Assembly (NCBI GenBank): GCA_002413075.1
Contig: DHWG01000028.1
Location: forward strand, 1-23,005
Length of the DNA: 23,005 nucleotides
Direction: 5' to 3'
Source of the DNA: Desulfosporosinus sp. UBA5188
GTDB taxonomy: Bacteria > Bacillota > Desulfitobacteriia > Desulfitobacteriales > Desulfitobacteriaceae
This document shows positions 7,052 to 15,401 of this stretch, in pieces. How positions within the stretch are numbered: the stretch's first letter is position 1; every line of letters begins with the position of its first letter. Both the position numbers and the translations under genes were made by a program. The notes under the pieces are model-generated. The model worked only from the letters and a program-made list of their open reading frames with translations, searched no databases and was not told where the DNA came from.

Positions 7052-9607
7052 CTACTCAAAATGGGTGGGGTCAGTAACTTCGGTAGTCAAAGCATCTAAG
7101 GCTTTTTTTACTAATGCTTTTCTAAGGGCATGTTCGTCTTTTATATTCAATTTAGGATTTCCAATTGGGTACGAAATAGCCACGGTCTGAACGATTCGGT
7201 TTGCTCCGACTGATTCACAAATAGTAGTAATAGTAGCCATGTGAACGATAGGAATTCCATATCTCTCGATTTCCTTTACCATCGTTGCGCCGCAACGTAT
7301 ACAGGTCCCTCACGTGGAGGTTAAAATAACACAATCCACGTTTGCAGCTCTTAATTCTGCTCCAATTTGCACCCCGAATTCTCTAGCTTTACTTACGGAA
7401 GTTTCCGTTCCAGTGGTCGAATAGAACCAGTTGAAAGTCTTTCCAATAGTTCCTTCCGCTTCAAATTCTTTTAAAATATCCCAAGGAGCAATCCGATCTG
7501 GGATTTCATTCGCATAAATCGGGTCATATCCACCGTGAGTTGAATAAAAGCCCTCAAGATCCTTCTTCTTGCCAACGTCGTATTTACCCCATGTTTGAGC
7601 GCTCGTAGACTGAATATGGTCGGGATTTCCTTCTGGAACAATGCCACCCGTTGTACACAAAGCAATTGTCGCTTTACTCATGTCTTTTATAGCTGGAGCG
7701 GGAGAGACCACGTCAAATACAGGCAAAGGCATTTCTGTTTCAAAGGATTTGTCTTTCAAGCGATCTTTGCGAACCTTAGTATCCAGTCCCAGCTCTTTTA
7801 TTTTTCTGTATAAAGTAGATCTAGCCATACCTAGGCTATCGGCAGCTTTTTCTTTAGCTTGACCAGTGCTGCCGAATTTTTTCAACGCAGCTATAATCGC
7901 ATTTGTTTCAATTTCAGCGAGTGTTGGTTGAACATCAAACTGGAGTAAATGGTTATTATGTTCAAAATAGTCATTGACTCGAGTCGACAAGAAAGTGCTG
8001 TCAATAATATTTTTTGTGGAGATATTTACTGAGTACTCCACTGCATTTTCCAGTTCTCTTACATTTCCCAACCACGGGTATGCGAGTATTTTTGACTGTG
8101 CCTCTTGTGTAAAACCTGTTATTTGTTTACCAAGAATTACATTAGACTTATCTAGAAAATGATTAAGAAGAAGCATTAGGTCTTCCTTTCTTTCGCGGAG
8201 CGGAGGAACGTAGAAAGGAATAACACATAACCGATAAAAGAGATCACTTCTAAAGAGTTTCTCTTTGATCATTTCTTCGAGATTATGATTGGTTGCAGCA
8301 ATAATCCGGACATCGATCCAAACTGGTTTCACCCCTCCAATCCGTTCAATTTTTACTTCTTGCAGTACTCTCAACAACTTCACCTGAAGAAGCATTGGCA
8401 TGTCGCCAATTTCATCGAGAAATATTGTCCCACCATTCGCTAGTTCAAATTTCCCTGGTTTTCCTCCACGTCTAGCCCCAGTAAAGGCTCCCTCTTCATA
8501 TCCGAAAAGTTCACTTTCTAAGAGCATCTCTGGAATAGCTCCGCAGTTTATGGCGATAAAAGGTCCATTTTTGCGATGGCTTTCCTCGTGAATTGCTCTC
8601 GCAAATAAATCTTTACCAGTGCCGCTCTCGCCCGTGATTAAGATTGTCGAGTCTGTTGCAGCGACAAGTTGCATTTTTTGTTTTAACATAGTCATTATTT
8701 TACTTGTACCTAATATTCCGTCTAGAGTGTATTTACGATCTTCTTTAATCATACGTCCTGCTAACTTACGCATTTCATGGATACTACGAAAAGAAATAAC
8801 CAGGCCGATAATTTCCTTATCAGTTTTAATGGGAGTAATTGTACTGATAAAAAGGATTATTTCTTCCTTAATTTTATACTTTATCTCTTGCTCGGCATAG
8901 GGTTGTCCAAACTTCAGCACTTTTGGTGCAGTAAATTCTGGAAAAATATCATTGATATGTTTCCCATAGGCTTGCTGAGTTGAGATAAGCAATAACTTTT
9001 CAGCAGACTTGTTTATATGTGTAATAAAACCAGAACGATCAATGGTTACAAGCCCCTCGACAATCGAGTTTATCACAGCGCTGAATTGATCGGCCATCAA
9101 TGAAAGAAGATCATGCATCTCATCTTCGCCAATCTTACTACTCGTTAATGCCGATATTTTGGTCAGAAAATCCAGCAATTTATTTTGATTTGCAAGTAAA
9201 TGGTTTCTCTCACTTTCGTCGTATGCAAAAACGGATATTGTTCCGATGACTCGGCCCAATAATATTATTGGTGATAGTATGGCTGCTTTTAATTTACAAT
9301 CGACTCTTTGATAACAATCTTTGCAAATATCGTGTTTTAGGGGTTCATCATCTAATACAAAATTACTGCCATTGGTGATTATATGACCTGTAATAGATTT
9401 TTTTCCGTAAAAGACACCAATTTCTCCTTTATACTTTCCGGTACCTGCAATGACTTCCAAGTTATTATCAATGATAGCAACCTCATATTCTATCACTGCT
9501 GCGATAACCTCAGCAATTTGCTGGACGTAGGATTGGTTTGATTTCAATTCTGATGCATACAACGGTGGATGTAATTTCTTCCGCATAGCCTTCATATCCT
9601 CACCCAT
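7052..9607 (-). CDS. Selenocysteine-containing sigma-54 activator fused to the GrdB-type C-terminal half (UGA recoded)
   Basis: Read through the UGA at 7312-7310, this gene gives 851 residues. Residues 25-160 form a GAF-like sensor with a C95-x2-C98-x5-C104 cluster. Residues 170-285 are PAS-like. The AAA+ sigma-54 domain spans about 295-535, with GESGTGKD (326-333), GAFTGA (373-378) and Walker B TIFLDE (394-399). A Fis-type HTH is at 564-607. Residues 644-851 match the C-terminal half of GrdB/GrdF/GrdH, with TTGGIVPEGNPD, HGGYDPIYAN, WFYSTTG, VILTST-U766-GTC769-IRC772-GATMVKEIE and VGANRIV. The N-terminal half of GrdB is absent. Three ATGs are clustered at the start and ribosome spacing does not settle the choice. 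It probably activates the sigma-54 promoters of the adjacent methyltransferase and MFS genes. The GrdB part may sense a betaine-like ligand or redox state (inference). If UGA simply terminates, the product is a 765-residue regulator with a truncated GrdB segment. Confidence 0.88.
7283..7297 (-). promoter_or_regulatory. SECIS-like hairpin for UGA decoding
   Basis: Twelve nucleotides after the in-frame UGA the transcript can form a perfect 6-bp stem, CGUUGC/GCAACG, closing a GGC loop. Bacterial SECIS elements are short hairpins inside the coding sequence just downstream of UGA, with a G early in the loop, and are bound by SelB. Position and shape fit, although the loop is at the small end of the known range. 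Confidence 0.75.
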
Positions 9608-9938
9608 ATCCTGTAAATTTTAGCATGGATATTTCTTCGCGATGTTCCTATTCAATATCGCCATATATTTCTTATTTTACCAGATCACGGCATTACTTAA
9701 TGCTTAATATTATTCTATATCTAATGCTACAACAAAGCTACAATTATTATTGAATATTCCAGCAACTTTATTATCGAATTTACTAATAATTTTGTTTATT
9801 TAGTATTCTTCTCAGAACAATTAATCAAAGTGCATGGCCAATGACTTCGCTCCTCCCGATGCAAAGCTCGTATTCCTAATATGAGAAAATATTATCCTTC
9901 TTTAGGATTTTCTCAAGCTTTTTACTAGACTGAGCGTT
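9608..9938. other. Intergenic region between the MFS gene and the selenoprotein regulator
   Basis: An AT-rich gap of 331 bp that should hold the regulator's own promoter (minus strand). I see no -24/-12 site, so the regulator is probably expressed from a housekeeping promoter, but no -35/-10 pair stands out. Near 9890-9915 a weak bulged inverted repeat (GAGAAA...TTTCTC) could help end the MFS transcript. No coding potential is evident. Confidence 0.5.
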
Positions 9939-11147
9939 TTATGTCCCAATCTCTAAGATGTTTTCTTTTTTGTCCCATTTAGTACGTACTCCAACTAAGA
10001 GTGCTATAACGTTAAATACAAAAATTGAGGAATAGATCCACCCTGGACCAACCCACTGACCTAAATATCCAGCCACGGCCGTTTGTACAACCATACCTAA
10101 CCCAATTAAAAGTTCGAGAAAACCCATTCCGAAAACACGGTTTTCTTCAGATGTCCTCTCAGTAACCAAAACCAGTACCGTTGGAAACATTAAGCCTGTC
10201 CCTGCTCCGGAAAGAAGAGTGGCTAACAAGAAAATTGGAAAGGTCTTGGACAAAATTAGAATTCCCGCTCCTGCTGTGCAAAGGAGAAGTCCTGACACCA
10301 ATGTCGATTTGCTTCCCCAGTGGTCTATTACGACTCGGCAAAGGAGAAATGATATAGTACGCAACCCCCAAAAAAAACCGAACAAAACACCAATACCGCC
10401 TGCCTGCACTCCAAATTCATTGGCTAAAGCGGAGAGGAGTGCCCATATTGAATAAAGAAACCCTCCATAGGCAAAACCGATTACCCCAACAGGCCATAGT
10501 ACTTTTAGAATCCGTCGCCTTTTCATCGTTTCAAACTTATGAGAAATCACCCGTTCCTTCAGTAAATAGCTATTATTAAAACTGCTAGATATTATTAGAA
10601 AAGCTACCGTACTCAAAGCGGGATATAAAGCGAACACGCCGAATCCCCCGTTTAACATCATAGCACCTCCGATGATGCTTCCTAAAGTGACTCCTAGTCC
10701 ATAAGCAGTTGCATACGTCCCCATACATCTACCAATACTGCAGGGCTCAGAATTATCGGCAATGACGGCTTCAGAAACTGGCCATATAATTCCACGACTC
10801 GCACCTTCAATGATGCGAGAAATTGATATTACAAGCATACTCTCCGCCAAAAAATATCCTATTGACGCAGCTATGGATAGTCCGAGGCTTATTAATAATA
10901 AGAATTTGCGTCCGAAATGACTTGAGAGACGACCTGCCGTAATAGTCATGACTGTGTAGGCCAAACCGTATCCTGTCATCAGCAATCCTATTTCCCAGTA
11001 ACCTGCGCCCCAGGTTTTGCTGAGTAAAGGTATAGCAGGCGCTATCAGTCCCTCACCTATTGATAATAGAAAGATCATTATAGACATTAAAGCTAAGTTT
11101 TGTCGAGTGGATACCTTGGCGCTGGTGCTAGTATGCGATTCCTTCAT
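9939..11147 (-). CDS. MFS transporter under sigma-54 control
   Basis: An integral membrane protein of the major facilitator superfamily. From the start chosen here it has 402 residues with about twelve hydrophobic segments. The loop-2 signature is visible as AGRLSSHFGRKFLL, and a charged central stretch around KERVISHKFETMKRRR separates the two six-helix halves. I prefer the ATG at 11147, which has AGGAAG 9 nt upstream. The ATG at 11165 has GGAG only 1 nt away, too close to work well. Its promoter is a sigma-54 site almost identical to that of the mttB-like block, so it probably imports the substrate or exports a product of that pathway. Betaine uptake is more often done by BCCT or ABC systems, so the substrate is open. 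Confidence 0.87.
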   Translation of the reverse strand: MKESHTSTSAKVSTRQNLALMSIMIFLLSIGEGLIAPAIPLLSKTWGAGYWEIGLLMTGYGLAYTVMTITAGRLSSHFGRKFLLLISLGLSIAASIGYFLAESMLVISISRIIEGASRGIIWPVSEAVIADNSEPCSIGRCMGTYATAYGLGVTLGSIIGGAMMLNGGFGVFALYPALSTVAFLIISSSFNNSYLLKERVISHKFETMKRRRILKVLWPVGVIGFAYGGFLYSIWALLSALANEFGVQAGGIGVLFGFFWGLRTISFLLCRVVIDHWGSKSTLVSGLLLCTAGAGILILSKTFPIFLLATLLSGAGTGLMFPTVLVLVTERTSEENRVFGMGFLELLIGLGMVVQTAVAGYLGQWVGPGWIYSSIFVFNVIALLVGVRTKWDKKENILEIGT

Positions 11148-11217
11148 TAATACACACTTCCTCATGCTCCTTTTACAACGTCTTCTTTGCTAGCTCACTT
11201 TTTCCCTTTATCAATTA

Positions 11218-11233
11218 TGCAATTGTTATGCCA
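11218..11233 (-). promoter_or_regulatory. Sigma-54 (-24/-12) promoter for the MFS gene
   Basis: The minus strand reads TGGCATAACAATTGCA with correct GG-N10-GC spacing; the start of transcription would be near 11207, about 60 nt before the chosen start codon. Compared with the mttB-block promoter it differs at one position within the 16 bp, and both are followed by TTGATAA at nearly the same distance. Confidence 0.8.
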
Positions 11234-11585
11234 ATTCTGTACGGAAGGAACAGTGTCGGAATCGGATTCATAATTCAAAAAAGAATAACCCCCTAGGCGT
11301 TATCATTTGATATGCTCCCCTTAAGGTAGACAGGGGGCAGTTCAATTCAAAGCTTTAGGAGGTTATCTATTTATATCAAACGATTACATTTACATTTCAA
11401 GAACCAGATATTGTTCAGTTGTCTTGCCTGGCGGAACATCAAATAAAATATAACAGTTGGGGTCATATCAAAGTATCTTCCTGAATATTTCGTATGAGTT
11501 ACTTATTACCCCAGCATCCCTTGCATTACGTGCAAAGGCATCCCTTCATTTAATTCCTTAAAACAATCTCCATAGCAATTGCCCT
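11234..11585. other. Intergenic region upstream of the MFS promoter, possible IS-end relic
   Basis: About 350 bp with no convincing gene. At 11315-11344 the minus strand starts TGAACTGCCCCCTGTCTACC, resembling a terminal inverted repeat of IS3-family elements (TG at the outer end, C-rich inside). No transposase or second end is visible, so this is at most a solo relic. At 11514-11546 a direct repeat GCATCCCTT flanks a TTGCA/TGCAA inverted repeat and may form a hairpin after the small gene that ends at 11586. Activator-binding sites for the MFS promoter should also lie here, but no repeat is shared with the other sigma-54 promoters. Confidence 0.35.
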
Positions 11586-11903
11586 CTAATCCTTCGTTAT
11601 GCTAATACTAGCCGTCTGAGGCAATGCCAAACCTGCGGCCACTTCCACCGTTTTCAGAATTCCTGAAACGCCAGAACAACTGGGATGAGGGCTATATTTG
11701 GCAAACACTTCATAAACTCGCCCCATGTGAACCTTATTGAATATTTCTTTATAAGCATCAACTTCAGTTAATTCCAGCGCAATCTTTTGATAATTAGGAC
11801 AATCACTGGTTATCTGCAATTGTACCTTATGATCCTCATCAGCCACTGCTTTGACATTAATAGTAAAACCACAGACCCCTGCGTGTATTACACCTGTCGC
11901 CAT
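11586..11903 (-). CDS. Small Cys-containing protein associated with RACo (possibly DUF6951 family)
   Basis: A 105-residue soluble protein with no signal peptide or membrane segment. Three cysteines sit in motif-like settings: GVCGF near residue 11, SDCPNY near 35 and HPSCSGVSGI near 76. This suggests a metal, Fe-S or thiol role. Proteins of this kind recur beside corrinoid activators; I recall the family as DUF6951, but the name should be confirmed. It follows the RACo-like gene at a distance of 85 bp in the same direction. A helper role in corrinoid reduction or Fe-S assembly is a guess from context only. Confidence 0.65.
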   Translation of the reverse strand: MATGVIHAGVCGFTINVKAVADEDHKVQLQITSDCPNYQKIALELTEVDAYKEIFNKVHMGRVYEVFAKYSPHPSCSGVSGILKTVEVAAGLALPQTASISITKD

Positions 11904-11988
11904 AATAATCTACCCCCAATCCTTGTATTTGAGCTTTAGAGTACCTGCTTACTGACTGTCACTCTAAATATACTACGCTTACCTTTAT

Positions 11989-13821
11989 TTAGCTCAACCG
12001 TTCAATATACATACTATCCATGAAATAGTTGGAGAATGTGGTACTGCCTCCAAGTTCAACATGGCTAATCTTTCTATAAAGATCTCCCGCCGTAGCCAGC
12101 TCTTGCTGGTTTAACAGAGCTAGAATTGCGCCAACGTGGGCCGCATTTCCCACCGTCTTTATTCGGTCATCGGAGATATCCGGAACCAGACCAATGTTCA
12201 AAATGTTTCGTGCCTTGAGATAGGTGGCAAAGGTTCCCGATAAGGTCACGGAATCGAGCTGAGAGACCGTTATTCCAGCCATTTCCACTAGGGTTTTAAT
12301 GCCAGCACAGACAGCCCCTTTGGCCAACTGCAATTCCCCTATATCTTTTTGACTTAGCGTTATATCCTGCCCTTGACGGGTTCCATAGGCCAAGATAAAT
12401 TCGCGTCCTCTTTCGATGGCTCGAATCCGTTTTTTCAGTTCAGGTGAAAGGGTTTGCGTCTTTTCAGGATCGACAATCTTTCCCTGTTTGTTGATGACCC
12501 CAGCCTTTTTCATCTCATCAATCGCCTCAATAAGGCCAGAGCCGCAAATTCCGATGGGTTCCTGTTCCCCGATCACTTGGCAGACTACTCCCTCATCTGT
12601 GATAGTTACGCCTTCAATAGCCCCCTGTTTGGCCCTCATTCCATGGACAATACCAGCGCCCTCAAAGGCAGGTCCTGCGGCTGTCGAACAAGCCATCATA
12701 GTCGTTTCCGTCTTTAGAAACAATTCACAGTTCGTTCCTAAGTCAATCAGCAAATGATTTCCTTGACCTAGAACCTCAGGGGATCCTACAATAGCCCCTA
12801 CTGTGTCGCCCCCTACAAAACTTCCAATGTTCGGCAAGATCAAGACCTTTGCTTGGGGATTGATTTCCAGTCCCAATTCCATCGCTGAAAATTCTAACGG
12901 TTTGTTGCAAACCGAGACAAACGGTGAAACGGCCAAATGGGATACATCCAACCCAAGAAAGAGATGCTGCATGGTCGTATTCCCAACCATCGTCATTTTG
13001 AAGATCTCGTTCTTACCCACCTTAGTTTGAACTTCGAGTTCTTCCAACAAGTGATTAATCGTCCTCCTGATCGCTATACGCAGGGCCATGCCACTCTCTT
13101 TACTTTCCATAGCAAATGTAATACGAGAAATCACATCGGCACCATAGGCGGTCTGTTCATTTTCAGTCGACACGACTTTTAGGATGTCCCCCTGATTCAA
13201 ATCGAGCAAAGCGACCGCAACACTGGTTGTCCCAACATCAACTGCAACACCATAAAGCCTTTTTGTGGTATCCCCAGCCTCGATTTCCAAAATCTTATCT
13301 TCTGAGACCGTCGCCGTTAGCGCATATTTATCCGCTCGTAAAATGTCTGGAACCTTGTTTAAGATATAGAGACTTGTCTGGTCGTAACGCTTGCCCGTGA
13401 CAGTGCTTAGCGCCTCAACGATGCGATCCCAATCTCCCCTCTCATCCGCGAGGGATGGTTTACTCGACTGTATAAACACCTTTTCAACCCTTGGATCTAA
13501 GGTCGTCTTCTTCAAATCCTTCAGAGCACTTACCTTACGATCTTGGCTCTCCACAAAATTAAGTTCAATAACCATGCCGTCTTCAGGCTGCACACTACAA
13601 GCAAGTCGAAATCCCGCCTGTAATTCTAGGGGATTAAGATGCAATAGATCGTGATCACTTGGCGGAGAGACATAACCTGTCATCCGTACTTTGCATTTAC
13701 CACACGTTCCTTTGCCATGACAGATAGCCTGAACGGGAAGCTGATGTCGAATCAACGTTTCCATTAAGGTTTCGTGATCCTTTGGAATTATAACACGATT
13801 AGGGAGTATTGTTATTTTCAT
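11989..13821 (-). CDS. RACo-type reductive activator of corrinoid proteins (ferredoxin plus ASKHA ATPase)
   Basis: A 610-residue protein that would restore inactive Co(II) corrinoid to Co(I) using ATP and an Fe-S electron. Residues 1-90 are a 2Fe-2S ferredoxin domain with C34-x5-C40-x2-C43 and a fourth ligand at C75 (RLACSVQ). A linker leads to the actin-like RACo domain (DUF4445), with VAVDVGTTSVAVALLDL near residue 195, MVGNTTMQHLFLGL, and LLIDLGTNCELFLK followed by AAGPAFEGAGI. Length fits the family. The ATG overlaps the TGA of the upstream DUF1638 gene (ATGA), and its AGGAGG site lies inside that gene's end, so the two are translationally coupled. It is the only such activator visible here and could serve all three corrinoid proteins in the window. 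Confidence 0.93.
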   Translation of the reverse strand: MKITILPNRVIIPKDHETLMETLIRHQLPVQAICHGKGTCGKCKVRMTGYVSPPSDHDLLHLNPLELQAGFRLACSVQPEDGMVIELNFVESQDRKVSALKDLKKTTLDPRVEKVFIQSSKPSLADERGDWDRIVEALSTVTGKRYDQTSLYILNKVPDILRADKYALTATVSEDKILEIEAGDTTKRLYGVAVDVGTTSVAVALLDLNQGDILKVVSTENEQTAYGADVISRITFAMESKESGMALRIAIRRTINHLLEELEVQTKVGKNEIFKMTMVGNTTMQHLFLGLDVSHLAVSPFVSVCNKPLEFSAMELGLEINPQAKVLILPNIGSFVGGDTVGAIVGSPEVLGQGNHLLIDLGTNCELFLKTETTMMACSTAAGPAFEGAGIVHGMRAKQGAIEGVTITDEGVVCQVIGEQEPIGICGSGLIEAIDEMKKAGVINKQGKIVDPEKTQTLSPELKKRIRAIERGREFILAYGTRQGQDITLSQKDIGELQLAKGAVCAGIKTLVEMAGITVSQLDSVTLSGTFATYLKARNILNIGLVPDISDDRIKTVGNAAHVGAILALLNQQELATAGDLYRKISHVELGGSTTFSNYFMDSMYIERLS

Positions 13822-14483
13822 AATTTACCTCCTGCCAGCATATCTACAGTAACGGCCCTTCCTGGTTCGACATAAACGGTGTCTTGACAAATGCTACCCT
13901 TTAATACTGAGGTTAATAGATGAAGATCTCCGTCTTCTTCACCCACGTCCCACCCGAAGAAATCAGCAATCTCACGAACTTTTTCCCTATATTTCTCGAT
14001 GTCTTTCGTCCCCAGAGTAACGATAAGAACGGCTTTATTATAGCTGCCATACAACATTTTAATAAGCTCCGCTGCCTTTTGCTCCCCATAGCTAGCGACA
14101 TATTCTAGGTACTCAGCATAGGGAGTCCGACCATGGTCCAGCCACCCACGACTGAAATAGTAGGTTCCAGGATTTCCCTTGAGCAACTTAAGTTGCCTTT
14201 CGTTCGAACCAAGCAAAAGGGAGATACAATCATGTGTTCTTGGCAGAAGCAACGGTACCCGTTGGGAAAGCAAACCGACGACGACGTTTGAGCATCGACT
14301 ATAGGTCATAATAATTAGCTCATAGTCCTGACTTTGGTCAATAATTTCTTGTAGTCGCACATGAAGCAGCTTTGGGTTGCCGTGGTAATTAAAATCCAGG
14401 AACTCACAATCCATAGTTTCTGGATTCACCAGCGAACAAACTTCGTTCCTCGTGGAATCACAACCGATCAGTTTAATCTTCAT
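13818..14483 (-). CDS. DUF1638 family protein
   Basis: A 221-residue soluble protein. The N-terminal third has cysteines at KLIGCDSTRNEVCS and RCSNVVVGL, followed by the HDCISLLLGS segment typical of DUF1638. The family has no proven enzyme activity that I can cite, but it often sits beside corrinoid methyltransferases and RACo. Its TGA overlaps the RACo ATG, indicating tight coupling with the activator. A role in corrinoid protein maturation or activation is inference from this context. Confidence 0.8.
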   Translation of the reverse strand: MKIKLIGCDSTRNEVCSLVNPETMDCEFLDFNYHGNPKLLHVRLQEIIDQSQDYELIIMTYSRCSNVVVGLLSQRVPLLLPRTHDCISLLLGSNERQLKLLKGNPGTYYFSRGWLDHGRTPYAEYLEYVASYGEQKAAELIKMLYGSYNKAVLIVTLGTKDIEKYREKVREIADFFGWDVGEEDGDLHLLTSVLKGSICQDTVYVEPGRAVTVDMLAGGKL

Positions 14484-14512
14484 GGCGATCCCCTCACTCC
14501 AATGTTATCAAT

Positions 14513-14554
14513 ATTAAAAGAGCACCCACTCCTCTTATGAGAGAAGGGGATGCT
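14513..14554 (-). terminator. Terminator or attenuator after the second mtrH-like gene
   Basis: In the minus-strand transcript a 15-bp stem (14554-14540 with 14535-14521, two G-U pairs and one mismatch) with a 4-nt loop is followed by UCUUUU. It lies 15 bp after the stop at 14569 and before the DUF1638 gene. It could end the mtaC-like/mtrH-like transcript or lower expression of the activator genes relative to the methyltransferases. Confidence 0.7.
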
Positions 14555-14568
14555 GAACCTTTTGATGT

Positions 14569-15372
14569 TTATCCTAAGAACTCGAATTGCTTATTCCGAA
14601 ACGCCTTAAGATATTTGACGCAATAGTCATCTCGGCCAGCCAGAGTCTCAGCAGTAATCAAGCTTGCCATCATCATCTTATCACAGGGATTAATAATTAG
14701 ACCATCCAACCCTTTGGCAATCGCCATAATTGCAAAGGCGTGATTCATGAATTTTCTCACGGGTAGGCCATAGGACATATTTGACAGCCCACACATCGTG
14801 TGAACGCCTTTAAACCGCGTCATAATGGCTTCAACGGAATTCATAAATTCTACCGCAAACGTGCTGTTTACAGAAATTGGTTGTACCAGTGGATCGACAT
14901 AAATGTTATCAATCGGCACATTGTTTTGGACAAGCCCATTGATCAATTTATCGGCAATTTTTAACCGTTGATCCATCGTCTCAGGCATTCCTTCATCACT
15001 CATGCAAAGCGCCACAACTTTTAAATCTGTCCCGGCAATCAGAGGCATCAAGGCATCATAGCGATCTTTCTCTAGCGATATTGAATTAATCATCGCAATA
15101 CCTTTGTGCACAGACAAGGCCGTTTCAATGGCTTTTGGGTCGGGGCTGTCAATACAGCAAGGTGCGTCAACCGCTTCTTGAACCGTTTTGACCAGCCATT
15201 GTAGGTATTCTGGTTCCTTACCGACAAAGATACCGGCGTTAACATCTATATAATTTGCCCCGGCCTCGAATTCCTCTTTAGCTATCTTTTGAATATACTC
15301 TACATCTTGTGCTTTGATCGCTGCTCCCATGGCCTTACGGCTTGCGTTAATTAGTTCTCCTACAATTATCAT
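14569..15372 (-). CDS. Methyltetrahydrofolate:corrinoid methyltransferase, MtrH-like (second copy)
   Basis: A 267-residue pterin-binding TIM-barrel protein, a close paralogue of the gene at 6782-5985 along its whole length (GELINASRK, AGANYIDVNAGIFVGKE, CCIDSPDPKAIE, GLVQNN, MCGLSN). It starts at the ATG at 15372 with GGGAGG 8 nt upstream. Since no UroD-type MtaA is visible beside mtaB/mtaC, this protein probably takes the methyl group from the methanol corrinoid protein to tetrahydrofolate, as MtrH-like enzymes do in several acetogens and Desulfitobacterium-type systems. Its immediate upstream neighbour is another corrinoid protein, the likely direct partner. Confidence 0.92.
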   Translation of the reverse strand: MIIVGELINASRKAMGAAIKAQDVEYIQKIAKEEFEAGANYIDVNAGIFVGKEPEYLQWLVKTVQEAVDAPCCIDSPDPKAIETALSVHKGIAMINSISLEKDRYDALMPLIAGTDLKVVALCMSDEGMPETMDQRLKIADKLINGLVQNNVPIDNIYVDPLVQPISVNSTFAVEFMNSVEAIMTRFKGVHTMCGLSNMSYGLPVRKFMNHAFAIMAIAKGLDGLIINPCDKMMMASLITAETLAGRDDYCVKYLKAFRNKQFEFLG

Positions 15373-15401
15373 GAATATTCCTCCCTTAGATTAAATAAAT
15401 A

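Noticed and set aside
7310..7312. TGA as an ordinary stop, giving a 765-residue regulator and a separate 76-residue gene starting at 7282
   Set aside because: The second part has no ribosome site suited to an independent start. Both sides match adjoining parts of one GrdB domain in the same frame, and the UGA falls at the family's selenocysteine position with a hairpin after it.
11166..11300. Cobalamin riboswitch upstream of the MFS gene or other transcript starts
   Set aside because: I found no B12-box-like GCCACTG core in the intergenic regions; the MFS leader is only about 60 nt.
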